From Maribacter arenosus (GTDB lineage Bacteria > Bacteroidota > Bacteroidia > Flavobacteriales > Flavobacteriaceae), in assembly GCF_014610845.1 (NCBI RefSeq), contig NZ_JABTCG010000005.1, positions 1 through 64,000 on the forward strand: a stretch of DNA of 64,000 nt, read 5' to 3'. The position numbers and the translations under genes were made by a program. A model generated the notes under the pieces. The model was not told the DNA's origin. It ran no database searches and worked only from the letters and a program-made list of their open reading frames with translations. The first letter of the stretch is position 1. Every line of letters begins with the position of its first letter. Positions 33,649-43,308 of this stretch are shown in pieces.

Positions 33649-34773
33649 ATGGCTACAAAAAGCAAAGTAAACGACACTTACTATGAGAGCATAGTGAAGC
33701 AAGGCTATAGTAGAAGGGATTTCATGAAGTTCGCAACCTATATAACCGCGTATATGGGTTTAGAATCAACCATGGTTGGCCAAGTGGCCAAATCTCTCGA
33801 GACTACTCACAGATTACCTGTTATCTGGGAACATTTTCAAGAATGTACCTGTTGTAGTGAATCATTTATTAGGTCTGACCATCCCATTGTTTCAGATATT
33901 ATTTTGGATAAAATTTCATTGGACTATACCTTGACCTTAATGGCAGCATCCGGTCATCAAGCCGAAGCGGCTAAACATGCCACTATGGAAAAATACAAAG
34001 GGGAATATATCCTTTGTGTGGAAGGTTCCATACCCATGGGAGATGATGGCAATTACTGCTGTATTGGAGGTAGATCGGCCAAAGATATATTAATTGAAGC
34101 CGCAGCAGGAGCCAAAGCAATCATCGCTTGGGGAAGCTGTGCCTCTAATGGTTGTGTTCAAGCGGCATCACCGAACCCCACTAATGCAACGCCAATTCAT
34201 AAAATCATTAAGAACAAACCAATTATAAGAGTTCCCGGATGTCCTCCAATTGGTGAGGTAATGGCCGGGGTAATCGTTCATGTGGTCGCGTTTGGCAGAT
34301 TACCTGAACTGGATAGATTAGGAAGACCAAAAGCTTTTTATGCCAAACGTGTGCACGACAGTTGCTACAGACGGCCTTATTATGATGCCGGACTATTTGC
34401 ACAAACCTTTGATGATAAAAATGCTAAGGATGGGTACTGTCTATATAAACTAGGTTGTAAAGGACCTATGACCTATAATTCTTGTGGAACAATCAAATGG
34501 AATAACGGAGTTAGCTATCCAATACAATCGGGACATGGTTGTATCGGCTGTAGTGAAGAAAATTTCTGGGATAATGGTCCTTTCTACAAAAAGATGGCAA
34601 AAGTTCCCGGATTACATGAAGAAGGACTAGCCGATGACATTGGAAAAGTTGGTGCAGGCATTTTGGCAGGAGGTTTGGCCGTACATGCCATTGCCGCAAA
34701 TATTTCCAAGCGTAAAGAATTGACCAGTAGAATTAAACGAGGTAGGGAAAACGAAAAAAATATTGACTCTTAA
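33649..34773 (+). CDS. hupS: Membrane-bound [NiFe] hydrogenase small subunit, oxygen-tolerant type
   Basis: 374 residues. Tat signal with YSRRDFMKF (about 20-28). The proximal cluster region has the six-Cys signature of oxygen-tolerant group 1d enzymes: Cys66, Cys68 and Cys69 (ECTCCSES), Cys164 and Cys169 (GSCASNGC) and Cys197 (PGCPPI). By position these match Cys17, 19, 20, 115, 120 and 149 of Ralstonia HoxK, whose extra Cys19 and Cys120 form the [4Fe-3S] cluster. Medial and distal cluster motifs LGCKGPMTYNSC and GHGCIGCSE follow. A C-terminal membrane helix (about 335-355) anchors it. It takes electrons from HupL to the cytochrome b HupC, facing the periplasm. Confidence 0.94.
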   Translation: MATKSKVNDTYYESIVKQGYSRRDFMKFATYITAYMGLESTMVGQVAKSLETTHRLPVIWEHFQECTCCSESFIRSDHPIVSDIILDKISLDYTLTLMAASGHQAEAAKHATMEKYKGEYILCVEGSIPMGDDGNYCCIGGRSAKDILIEAAAGAKAIIAWGSCASNGCVQAASPNPTNATPIHKIIKNKPIIRVPGCPPIGEVMAGVIVHVVAFGRLPELDRLGRPKAFYAKRVHDSCYRRPYYDAGLFAQTFDDKNAKDGYCLYKLGCKGPMTYNSCGTIKWNNGVSYPIQSGHGCIGCSEENFWDNGPFYKKMAKVPGLHEEGLADDIGKVGAGILAGGLAVHAIAANISKRKELTSRIKRGRENEKNIDS

Positions 34774-34784
34774 ACATTGAAATC

Positions 34785-36521
34785 ATGGCAGAAAGAATAG
34801 TAGTTGACCCTGTCACCAGAATTGAGGGTCATTTAAGAATAGAAGCAGAAATCAAAGATGGAAAAATAGTCGATGCCTATAGTTCCAGTACTATGGTTAG
34901 AGGTATTGAAAATATTGTCAAAGGTAGAGATCCTAGGGATGTATGGGCGTTTGTACAACGCACATGTGGCGTATGCACCACCGTGCACGCCTTGGCCTCG
35001 GTAAGAGCAGTGGAAGATGCATTGGGCATTGCAGTTCCTCCCAATGCGGAAATGGTACGGAACATAATGGAAGGTGCCTTATATATGCATGATCATACCG
35101 TACATTTTTATCATTTACATGCGTTGGATTGGGTCGATGTTGTCAATGCATTAAGTGCAGATCCAATAAAAACATCAGAATTGGCCCAAAGCATTTCGAA
35201 CTGGCCTAAAAGTTCACCCGGCTATTTTTCCGATATTAAAAAAAGGATCACCAAATTTGTTGAAAGTGGGCAATTGGGAATCTTTGCCAATGGGTATTGG
35301 GGTCACCCTCAAATGAAGTTACCGGCAGAAGCAAATCTAATGGCGGTAGCCCACTATTTAGAAGCGCTCGAGTGGCAAAAAGAAATTGTTAAGGTGCATA
35401 CCATATTCGGTGGTAAAAACCCACACCCTAATTATCTGGTTGGTGGTATGGCTTGTGCTATCAACACAGAAAACCCTGGAGGAATCAATGCGGAACGATT
35501 GGCTATGGTCAAGTCCCTTCTTGATGAAGGAAAACGATTTATAGAACAAGTTTACATACCTGACCTTTTAGCCATAGCATCTTTCTATAAAGATTGGGGC
35601 GCTATCGGTAAAGGATTTGGTAATTATATGTCCTATGGTGATTTTCCAACGAATGGTTATGCTGATCAATCCAATTTTAAATTCCCACAAGGGGTTATTT
35701 TAAATAGGGATTTATCTAAAGTTTTAGATGTCAACCATCGAAGTAGCGATGAAATTGAAGAATTTGTCAATAATTCCTGGTACGATAATTATGCCGAAGG
35801 CAAAGAAACGGGAAGACATCCATGGGATGGGGAAACGAATATTAAGTATTCTGGACCCAAACCTCCTTACGAACATTTGAATGTTGAGGAAAAATACAGT
35901 TTTATCAAAACCCCAAGATGGAAAGGAATGCCTATGGAAGTAGGTCCGTTAGCACGATTGTTGGTAGGTTATGGTAGGGGAAACAAAGAAATCCAGGAAT
36001 CCGTTAATGCTGCCCTTACGCATTTAGATGTGCCTGTTGATGCCTTGTTCTCTACATTGGGAAGAACAGCGGCCAGAGGTATTGAAACCCAATTGGTAGC
36101 CAATTGGACAATGGAGTTTTATGATACTTTGATGAATAACATTAAAAATGGGGATGAGCGAATGGCCAATACTGAGAATTGGGAACCATCAAGCTGGCCT
36201 GCCGAGGCAAAAGGAGTAGGTTATATGGAAGCACCAAGAGGCGCTTTGGCCCATTGGATTAAGATAAAAGATGGTAAAACAGAGAATTATCAGCAAGTAG
36301 TACCAACAACATGGAATGCCTCTCCTCGAGATCCAAAAGGACAGCTTTCTGCATACGAATCAACTTTAATCGGAACACCCGTTGCAGATCCTGAACTACC
36401 ATTGGAAATTATCAGGACCATACATTCTTTCGACCCTTGTCTGGCATGTGCCGTACATTTATATGATGAACATGGGAACCATATTTCCAAAGTTCAACAT
36501 ACGGGAAGCTGCGAAATTTAA
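34785..36521 (+). CDS. hupL: Membrane-bound [NiFe] hydrogenase large subunit
   Basis: 578 residues. N-terminus VVDPVTRIEGHLRIE. Ni ligands in L1 RTCGVCTTVHALAS (near 62) and L2 DPCLACAVH (near 552). The C-terminal extension after the L2 His is about 20 residues, to be removed by the protease at 37358. There is no signal; it is exported with HupS through the Tat system. It oxidises H2 to feed the quinone pool. 11 bp after hupS, 14 bp before hupC. Confidence 0.95.
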   Translation: MAERIVVDPVTRIEGHLRIEAEIKDGKIVDAYSSSTMVRGIENIVKGRDPRDVWAFVQRTCGVCTTVHALASVRAVEDALGIAVPPNAEMVRNIMEGALYMHDHTVHFYHLHALDWVDVVNALSADPIKTSELAQSISNWPKSSPGYFSDIKKRITKFVESGQLGIFANGYWGHPQMKLPAEANLMAVAHYLEALEWQKEIVKVHTIFGGKNPHPNYLVGGMACAINTENPGGINAERLAMVKSLLDEGKRFIEQVYIPDLLAIASFYKDWGAIGKGFGNYMSYGDFPTNGYADQSNFKFPQGVILNRDLSKVLDVNHRSSDEIEEFVNNSWYDNYAEGKETGRHPWDGETNIKYSGPKPPYEHLNVEEKYSFIKTPRWKGMPMEVGPLARLLVGYGRGNKEIQESVNAALTHLDVPVDALFSTLGRTAARGIETQLVANWTMEFYDTLMNNIKNGDERMANTENWEPSSWPAEAKGVGYMEAPRGALAHWIKIKDGKTENYQQVVPTTWNASPRDPKGQLSAYESTLIGTPVADPELPLEIIRTIHSFDPCLACAVHLYDEHGNHISKVQHTGSCEI

Positions 36522-36535
36522 TTAAATAAAAGATC

Positions 36536-37282
36536 ATGGATAAAACTAGAAATTTTAAACGTGTTTACGTCTGGGAATTGCCGGTCAGGATCTTTCATTG
36601 GTTAAATGTCCTCGCTTTATTTGTGTTGATAATAACCGGGTTTTTAATCGCAAATCCACCCGCGTTATTATCCAGCGCAGAGGCAACAAATCTGCACACC
36701 TTCGGAATCGTTAGGTTTATACACTTTACGGCTGCTTATTTGTTCTTCTTTGTTATGATATTGAGGATCTATTGGGCGTTTGTGGGGAATAGATTTGCCA
36801 GTTGGAGAGCATTTTGGCCTTTTACCAAGAAGAATTGGAATAATTTCGGGCATGTGATGAAAATCGATATTTTGCTTATGAATGAGAAAGTAGAGGATGT
36901 AACCAAAATAAGTATCGGACATAATAGTGTTGCAACCCTGTCTTATCTAATTATGTTTGTTTTGGCTATAATACAGGTCATTACAGGCTTTGGGTTGTAT
37001 GCTGATATGTCTTCTTGGTGGTTGCCGAAAATGTTCGATTGGGTAGTTCCATTCTTTGGGGGAGACTTTTTGGTCAGGAACATTCACCATACGGTTATGT
37101 GGCTATTTATATTCTTTTCAATGGTTCATGTTTATTTGGTATTTTACCATGATTGGCTCGAAGGTAGAGGTGAAGTTTCCTCAATATTCGGTGGATATAA
37201 ATTTGTTGCTGATGAACGTCTTAAACATGCCCAAGACGAAGTAGAAATTAAGGGTGACAATGAAATTGTAGCCTCGAAATAA
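36536..37282 (+). CDS. hupC: Hydrogenase b-type cytochrome subunit
   Basis: 248 residues, four to five membrane helices (about 18-40, 62-85, 137-160, 195-215). His ligands for two b haems are in RIFHWLNVLA, RFIHFTAAYL and IHHTVMWLFIFFSMVHVYL. It links HupS to quinone at the membrane. Third gene of hupSLC, followed by a long hairpin that separates the structural genes from the maturation genes. Confidence 0.93.
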   Translation: MDKTRNFKRVYVWELPVRIFHWLNVLALFVLIITGFLIANPPALLSSAEATNLHTFGIVRFIHFTAAYLFFFVMILRIYWAFVGNRFASWRAFWPFTKKNWNNFGHVMKIDILLMNEKVEDVTKISIGHNSVATLSYLIMFVLAIIQVITGFGLYADMSSWWLPKMFDWVVPFFGGDFLVRNIHHTVMWLFIFFSMVHVYLVFYHDWLEGRGEVSSIFGGYKFVADERLKHAQDEVEIKGDNEIVASK

Positions 37283-37295
37283 ATTTTGTGACTAG

Positions 37296-37346
37296 AATAA
37301 ATTCATTCAATGACATACAATTTTGGAATTGGATGAATTTATTTTT
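37296..37346 (+). terminator. Long AT-rich hairpin after hupC
   Basis: Arms AATAAATTCATTCAAT (37296-37311) and ATTGGATGAATTTATT (37328-37343), 15 of 16 paired, with a T-run. It lies inside the otherwise continuous hupSLC-hupD-hypFDE cluster. So it may be a partial terminator that lowers maturation gene expression relative to structural genes. Confidence 0.7.
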
Positions 37347-37357
37347 TAATTGATCTT

Positions 37358-37891
37358 ATGAAAATACCCGAAAGGACTCCAGTGGCCATTAGTAGTGATT
37401 CCTTCTTCTTCGAAAAGGATAAATCCAACTGTATACTTGTTATGGGAGTTGGAAATTATCTCATGGGCGATGAAGGCATCGGTGTACATATTATTCAGGA
37501 AATGGCTAAATTGGATTTACCTGAATATATAGATATTTTGGATGGAGGTACAGGCGGTTTTTTACTTTTGAGTTGTTTTCAAGTTTATCCGACTATTATT
37601 TTTGTTGATGCAACCATGGATGGTAAACCTGCTGGAACCATTTCATTGATTCGACCAAAATTTGCGTCTGATTTTCCATCGGCGTTAAGCGTCCATGATG
37701 TTGGGCTTAAAGATATGGTTGAAGCTGTTTACCTCATGGATAAGGTTCCTGATATTCATTTATTCACCGTATCAATTGAAGAGATCAACCCAATGACCAT
37801 CGAATTGAATCAAAAAGTAAGGGATGCTATTCCTAAACTCATTGAGAAGATCTTGAAGCAATCTGAAAAACTTCATTTAAATTTATCGTAA
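37358..37891 (+). CDS. hupD: Hydrogenase maturation protease for HupL (HupD/HyaD-type)
   Basis: 177 residues. Motif ILVMGVGNYLMGDEGIGVHI (about 26-45) with the metal-binding Glu, Asp near 74 (FVDATMDG) and His near 112 (SVHDVGLKD) match HyaD/HybD endopeptidases. It removes the HupL C-terminal peptide after Ni insertion. The N-terminal 24 residues are slightly longer than usual, and the start could be a later codon. It lies between hupC and hypF. Confidence 0.9.
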   Translation: MKIPERTPVAISSDSFFFEKDKSNCILVMGVGNYLMGDEGIGVHIIQEMAKLDLPEYIDILDGGTGGFLLLSCFQVYPTIIFVDATMDGKPAGTISLIRPKFASDFPSALSVHDVGLKDMVEAVYLMDKVPDIHLFTVSIEEINPMTIELNQKVRDAIPKLIEKILKQSEKLHLNLS

Positions 37892-37922
37892 TTTTTAAGT
37901 TTGTTAGAAACTGTAAAAATTG

Positions 37923-40184
37923 ATGCGAAAAACCTATAAAATTCTTATTTCCGGACAAGTCCAAGGTGTAGGTTTTCGACCATTTGTGCATAGTTTGGCC
38001 CAAGAGTTTTTGCTGACAGGAACGGTCTCCAATAATGAAGAAGGTGTTATTATTTTTGTTTCGGGATTGGAAGAATCAGTTTTTAAATTCTATAAAAAAT
38101 TAATCCAATTTCCTCCCCCGGTTTCCCGAATAAAGGACCATGAAATTTCTCTAATAGAGGATATGGTTTATGATGGATTCAAAATTAATCCTTCTAAAAA
38201 AGGCGGTCAACTCAACCTGTCCCTTACCCCTGATTTTGCTATATGCGATATCTGTACAATTGAAATTTCAGATCCGGAAAACAGGCGTTATGGTTATCCT
38301 TTTACCACTTGCGTGAATTGTGGACCCCGATGGGCCATTACCAATACCTTTCCTTTCGAGCGAAATCATACTAGTATTGACGAATTTGAAATGTGTGAAG
38401 CTTGCCTAAATGAATATACCGATCCGGAGGATCGGCGCTTTCATTCACAGACCAATACCTGTGCCACTTGTGGTATCGACCTGTTTTTGTATGATCAGTC
38501 GGGCGAAAAAGTAGTGGTTCCGAAAGCAACTCTATTCAAAAAAATAGCTTCACTTTTATTAGAGGGATATATAATCGCCATAAAAAATACAAGTGGATAT
38601 TTACTTTGCTGTAATGCAGAAAATGAAGAAGTCGTTCAACAATTACGGGATAAAAAAAACAGACCGAATAAACCATTCGCAATTTTATATCCTTCATTGG
38701 GCCATTTAAAGGATGAGTTACAAGTAAATGCGCTTCAAGAGAAATCCTTGACATCGGCCGAAAGACCTATCAACATTATCTCATTGAAGGGATATAAAGG
38801 AAAAATCGCATTACAAAAGGTCGCTCCAGGACTCAATCAATTGGGAGTGATGTTACCTTATTCCGGAATTTTGCAACTTTTGGCCAATGAGCTGGCTATT
38901 CCGATTGTGGCCACAAGCGGTAATATTCATGGTTCGCCCATTATCAGTGAAAATGGGGAGGCTCTTGAAAAGTTAAAGGAAGTTGCTGATTATTTTCTTC
39001 AACACCGTCTAAAAATTTCACACCCACAAGATGATTCCGTTGTTAAATTCAGTACACGTCAAAATAAGGAGGTTTTATTTAGACGGTCTCGTGGGTATGC
39101 CCCAAATTATTTTAATGCAACCCTGAATTCCGGTGAAAAAATAATGGCACTAGGTGCACATTTAAAAAGCAGTATTGCCTATAATCCCAATGAGTTTCTG
39201 TACATCAGTCAATATTTGGGAAACCTTGATAATTTTGATGTGTATCATCGATTTACAACTACCGCAATAAAATTCATAGACCTCTTTGAACAAAAGCCCG
39301 AACTTATATTATATGATAAACATCCATTGTACCAAAGCACACAATACGGCATGGAATTGGCAAAACAGCTTGGTGTAAAGTCATATCAAATTCAACACCA
39401 TAAAGCGCATTTTGCCTCGGTTTTAGGAGAACATGAACTTTTTGATTGCGCGAATCCTGTTTTGGGGGTTGTTTGGGATGGAACCGGCTATGGGGACGAT
39501 GGTCATATTTGGGGAGGGGAATTCTTTGATTTTCGATCAAAAAAGATCGAGCGAATCCCACACTTCGAATATTTCGATTGGTTGGCCGGCGATAAAATGG
39601 CAAAAGAACCCAGACTATCCCTATTATCATTGGCGGGGCCTCAAATGCAATCTACCGTTTCCGAGAAGTTTTCAAAGGAAGAATGGACTATCTATCAAGC
39701 GCTACAAAAACATAATAAATTAAAAACTTCCTCTGTTGGAAGGCTCTTTGATGCTGTTGCTTCCCTTTTGAATATTTGCGATATAAACACCTATGAGGGC
39801 GAAGCCGCCATATTGCTAGAAAATTTGGTTATAAACTATAGTCTAAAAGACTGTAAAAGCTATTTAAACGATATTGAAGATGTAATATCGCCAAAGGAAA
39901 TTATACATAAAATCTCTTTGGATAAAGAATCGGGTGAATCCATAGAACAAATAATCATTAATTTTTTATATACGTTGGCATTATCAATTATGGCAATGGC
40001 CAAAAGTAGAAATTATAGGCATATAGCTTTAAGTGGTGGTGTTTTTCAAAATACTACCTTAGTGGATATGTTAATTGAACTGGTTCCTAAAGAAATAAAG
40101 TTGTACTTTCATAAAGAGCTTTCCCCGAACGATGAAAATATTTCTTTTGGCCAAATCATGTATTATCTGCATTTAAAGAACTGA
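37923..40184 (+). CDS. hypF: Carbamoyltransferase HypF
   Basis: 753 residues from the ATG at 37923; a TTG directly before it is not needed. Acylphosphatase domain (GQVQGVGFRPFVH, about 10-22), two zinc-finger units (CDICTIEISD, TTCVNCGPRW and CEACLNEY, TNTCATCG, about 105-185), YrdC-like domain (about 200-380) and the Kae1-like carbamoyl transfer domain with HHKAHFASVLGEH near 490. It makes the cyanide ligands of the active-site iron by handing a carbamoyl group to HypE. Followed by hypD 3 bp later. Confidence 0.95.
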   Translation: MRKTYKILISGQVQGVGFRPFVHSLAQEFLLTGTVSNNEEGVIIFVSGLEESVFKFYKKLIQFPPPVSRIKDHEISLIEDMVYDGFKINPSKKGGQLNLSLTPDFAICDICTIEISDPENRRYGYPFTTCVNCGPRWAITNTFPFERNHTSIDEFEMCEACLNEYTDPEDRRFHSQTNTCATCGIDLFLYDQSGEKVVVPKATLFKKIASLLLEGYIIAIKNTSGYLLCCNAENEEVVQQLRDKKNRPNKPFAILYPSLGHLKDELQVNALQEKSLTSAERPINIISLKGYKGKIALQKVAPGLNQLGVMLPYSGILQLLANELAIPIVATSGNIHGSPIISENGEALEKLKEVADYFLQHRLKISHPQDDSVVKFSTRQNKEVLFRRSRGYAPNYFNATLNSGEKIMALGAHLKSSIAYNPNEFLYISQYLGNLDNFDVYHRFTTTAIKFIDLFEQKPELILYDKHPLYQSTQYGMELAKQLGVKSYQIQHHKAHFASVLGEHELFDCANPVLGVVWDGTGYGDDGHIWGGEFFDFRSKKIERIPHFEYFDWLAGDKMAKEPRLSLLSLAGPQMQSTVSEKFSKEEWTIYQALQKHNKLKTSSVGRLFDAVASLLNICDINTYEGEAAILLENLVINYSLKDCKSYLNDIEDVISPKEIIHKISLDKESGESIEQIIINFLYTLALSIMAMAKSRNYRHIALSGGVFQNTTLVDMLIELVPKEIKLYFHKELSPNDENISFGQIMYYLHLKN

Positions 40185-40187
40185 AAA

Positions 40188-41282
40188 ATGAAGTATTTAA
40201 GCGAATACAGAAATTTTGAAGCCACCAAAAAATACCTAGAGGAAATTCATAAAATTGCCTCTAAGGACTGGAATATCATGGAAATTTGTGGGGGGCAGAC
40301 CCATAGCTTGGTTAGGAATGGTATTTTGGAACTATTGCCAGAGCATGTAAGAATGATCCATGGGCCAGGTTGCCCTGTTTGCGTTACCCCACTGAATTTA
40401 ATAGATAAAGCCATTGAGCTGTTGGAAAACAATGTAATCGTATGCTCTTTTGGGGATATGATCCGCGTTCCGGGGAGTAAAAAAAGTTTGCTTGAGGCCA
40501 AGGCTAATGGTGGAGATTTGAGAATTTTGTATTCACCGATCGAGGCGGTCTCTATTGCCAAGGAAAATCCTGATAAAGAGGTTGTGTTCTTTGCGGTTGG
40601 ATTTGAAACTACGGCCCCGGCGAATGCCTTATCGGTCTTACATGCCGAAAAAGAAGGAATCACCAATTATTCAATTTTGGCATCACACGTATTAGTGCCT
40701 CCTGCCATGGAAGCAATTTTAGATGATGAATTTTGTACTATAAATGCATTCTTGGGGGCAGGCCATGTTTGTGCCATTATGGGCATACAGGAGTATTATC
40801 CTTTGGTCGAAAAGTATAGAATACCTATTGTAGTGACCGGATTTGAACCCTTGGATTTAGTACAGGGAATTTATATGGCCGTAAAACAATTGGAAGAAGG
40901 AAGGTGTACACTGGAAAATCAATATGCAAGGGTAGTAAAACAAGACGGCAATAAGGCCGCAAAGGATGTGATCAACAAGGTCTTTGAAGTTGGGGACAGG
41001 GAATGGCGGGGAATAGGTGAAATTCCCCATAGTGGCTATGTAATCAGGGAAGCTTATAAAAAATATGATGCTGAGGCTAAATTTGAAATTAGCAATATAA
41101 AAGTCCCCGAAAATTCCAAATGCATAGCGGGTGAGATTTTAAGGGGCATAAAAAAACCTCATCAATGTGATCAATTTGGTAAGGCCTGTACGCCTTCCAA
41201 TCCCTTAGGTGCCCCAATGGTTTCTTCGGAAGGGGCCTGTGCAGCCTATTTCCATTTTACCGATAATTTAATTACTTCTTAA
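40188..41282 (+). CDS. hypD: Hydrogenase Fe-cofactor scaffold HypD
   Basis: 364 residues. The hallmark MEICGGQTHS (about 31-40) holds the catalytic Cys. GPGCPVCVTP (near 64-73) and a [4Fe-4S] set in the C-terminal part (SKCIAGEILRG, DQFGKACTP, SSEGACAAYF) complete the family. It assembles Fe(CN)2CO with HypC. Tight spacing (3 bp on each side) with hypF and hypE. Confidence 0.95.
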   Translation: MKYLSEYRNFEATKKYLEEIHKIASKDWNIMEICGGQTHSLVRNGILELLPEHVRMIHGPGCPVCVTPLNLIDKAIELLENNVIVCSFGDMIRVPGSKKSLLEAKANGGDLRILYSPIEAVSIAKENPDKEVVFFAVGFETTAPANALSVLHAEKEGITNYSILASHVLVPPAMEAILDDEFCTINAFLGAGHVCAIMGIQEYYPLVEKYRIPIVVTGFEPLDLVQGIYMAVKQLEEGRCTLENQYARVVKQDGNKAAKDVINKVFEVGDREWRGIGEIPHSGYVIREAYKKYDAEAKFEISNIKVPENSKCIAGEILRGIKKPHQCDQFGKACTPSNPLGAPMVSSEGACAAYFHFTDNLITS

Positions 41283-41285
41283 CGA

Positions 41286-42311
41286 ATGGATGCAACAAAA
41301 TTGGGATTTGATACCATTAATTTAGGTCATGGAAGTGGTGGAACAATGACCAGGGATTTACTGGATAAAATTATCTTCAAAACGTTTAACAACCCCTATT
41401 TAAATCAAAAGCATGATGGTTCCATTGTGAAATTCGATAGACCATTCGCCATTTCTACGGACAGTTTTGTTGTTTCCCCCATATTTTTTAAAGGTGGAAA
41501 CATAGGTGAACTAGCGGTAAACGGGACAGTGAATGATGTTGCTATGTGCGGTGCGATCCCTAAATATCTTTCGTTGGCATTTATTGTAGAAGAAGGATTG
41601 GAAATCAACGATTTTATCAGGATCGTCAATTCGGTAAAAAGAGCTGCCGATACAAGTGGGGTAATAATAATCACCGGTGATACCAAGGTAGTGGAACGTG
41701 GAAAGGGAGATAAGATTTTTATCAACACCACTGGGTTTGGGGAGGTGCATCCGAATGCAAATATCTCGGCGAACAATATAAAAGTAGGTGACAAGATCAT
41801 TGTAAGCGGATTTATCGCGCAGCATGGTATGGCCATTATGTCGCAACGTGAAGGACTAGAGTTTGAATCGACCATTGTTAGCGATACGACCAATGTAAAT
41901 TTCTTGGTAAGCGATCTATTGGACAAATTTGGAAGTAAAATACATTTGTTTAGGGATCCCACCAGAGGAGGTCTGGCCAGTGTTTTATCTGAAATAGCCA
42001 CTGATATTGAAAAGGGTGTTGCCATTGTTGAGAATCACATACCTCTTGAAAAGCAAGTGGCGGCAGCATGTGAAATTTTAGGGTTAGATCCGATGTATGT
42101 AGCAAACGAAGGTGTCTTTATTGCTATTGTTGCGGCCGAAGTAGCCGATGCGGTTGTTGAAACAATGCGAAATCATGAAAAAGGTGAAAATGCTGTTTGC
42201 ATAGGTGAAGTTACCGAGGAACATCCCCTAAAAGTGGTAATGAAGAGTTTAATAGGTGGAAAACGAATCGTAAGTCCCTTGATCGGGGAACAGTTACCCA
42301 GGATTTGTTAA
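41286..42311 (+). CDS. hypE: Carbamoyl-dehydratase HypE
   Basis: 341 residues, PurM/SelD-like ATP-binding fold (INLGHGSGGTMTRDLL near the N-terminus, DSFVVSPIFFKGGNIGELAV). C-terminus is PRIC, whose terminal Cys takes the carbamoyl group from HypF and turns it to thiocyanate. Its stop overlaps the convergent nickel-transporter-like gene by 4 bp. Confidence 0.95.
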   Translation: MDATKLGFDTINLGHGSGGTMTRDLLDKIIFKTFNNPYLNQKHDGSIVKFDRPFAISTDSFVVSPIFFKGGNIGELAVNGTVNDVAMCGAIPKYLSLAFIVEEGLEINDFIRIVNSVKRAADTSGVIIITGDTKVVERGKGDKIFINTTGFGEVHPNANISANNIKVGDKIIVSGFIAQHGMAIMSQREGLEFESTIVSDTTNVNFLVSDLLDKFGSKIHLFRDPTRGGLASVLSEIATDIEKGVAIVENHIPLEKQVAAACEILGLDPMYVANEGVFIAIVAAEVADAVVETMRNHEKGENAVCIGEVTEEHPLKVVMKSLIGGKRIVSPLIGEQLPRIC

Positions 42312-43012
42312 GTATTGAACATCCAATATATGCCGATAACTATCGCAAATAATCCACCGGCCAGACGAATACCCTTAAAAAATACATCGTTGTGTTCATC
42401 TTTTGTATACGAAGATATTTTACCAATTACGAAAGCGAAAGCTGTCATTGCCAATAAAGTACCCAGACCAAAACCTACTATATATAGGACCGCTTCAGAT
42501 CTTTCATCAAAACCTAAAACGGGCAGGAACAGTAAAAAATGGGCAATTCCTGCAAGACCATGAAGTGCGCCAATTGAAAACGAGGCATAATTACTTTGCT
42601 TAATTGTTTTGTCATGGGTATGATGGTGTGATTTTTCATGGGAATGCTCATGTTTATGGGCATGGATTATCGGTGAATTTTCACTATGAACATGTAAATG
42701 TTTATGATTTTTATCTTTTTTAAAGATTTTATAAATGGCCCAAATACCAATACCAATCAATACCAAACCCACCAATTGCTCGCTATACCCCGAAATACTA
42801 TCTACGGGAATCAATTCCTTGAAAACCATAAACAATATTCCTATTGATAGCATTCCTACGAGGTGGCCTATTCCCCAAAAAAGACCTATTTTCCAGGCCT
42901 TTTTTTTAGATTCAATGGCAAAGGGTACAACGGCAGCCAAATGATCGGGTCCTGTTATAACGTGTAACATGGAGGCCATTAAACCCGCGATCAACGAAAA
43001 AGTTATATCCAT
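42308..43012 (-). CDS. Nickel/cobalt transporter-like membrane protein (UreH/HupE-type)
   Basis: 234 residues, six predicted membrane helices. The first helix has HVITGPDHLAAV, a variant of the metal-binding HxxxxDH motif of NiCoT/UreH permeases. A cytosolic His-rich loop (about 103-135, HKHLHVH, HAHKHEHSHEKSHHHTHD) lies between the halves. The second half repeats the metal motif as ALHGLAGIAHFLL. It probably imports nickel for both hydrogenases. It lies just after hypE in the opposite direction. The family includes exporters and uncharacterised members, so the direction is inferred from context. Confidence 0.82.
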   Translation of the reverse strand: MDITFSLIAGLMASMLHVITGPDHLAAVVPFAIESKKKAWKIGLFWGIGHLVGMLSIGILFMVFKELIPVDSISGYSEQLVGLVLIGIGIWAIYKIFKKDKNHKHLHVHSENSPIIHAHKHEHSHEKSHHHTHDKTIKQSNYASFSIGALHGLAGIAHFLLFLPVLGFDERSEAVLYIVGFGLGTLLAMTAFAFVIGKISSYTKDEHNDVFFKGIRLAGGLFAIVIGIYWMFNT

Positions 43013-43255
43013 TTTATTTTCCGGTATGTACTATGTAGTTAAAAATAAAACTACAAAAATTATGGGGTTAAGCACTGCTAAAAATCAGCAAATACTGGAA
43101 CAAAAATTCTTTTAAGAAATTAGTTCCTATATAATCGATTTAAGTGGTTCGTATGTGTTTGGAATTACGAACACATGCCATGGAACATTCCCTGGGATTA
43201 AATGTCACAATGCTATCATAATAGCTTATTATACCTCTGACCTAAATTGCACACA

Positions 43256-43299
43256 ATGATTCCAATCATAGTACGAAAAAAGCCTATTATTTATCTTTG
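43256..43299 (+). promoter_or_regulatory. Distal promoter of sulfite dehydrogenase operon: class II box, perfect -7 element
   Basis: ATGAT-TCCA-ATCAT at 43256-43269. TATCTTTG (43292-43299) is an exact TAnnTTTG and ends 36.5 bp from the box centre. It lies within the 366-bp gap 43013-43378; the part 43013-43255 shows nothing I can name. Confidence 0.7.
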
Positions 43300-43308
43300 G
43301 AATTAAAT

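Noticed and set aside
41405-42025. 206-codon open frame opposite hypE
   Set aside because: Antisense shadow of a clear HypE gene; no start context or domain.
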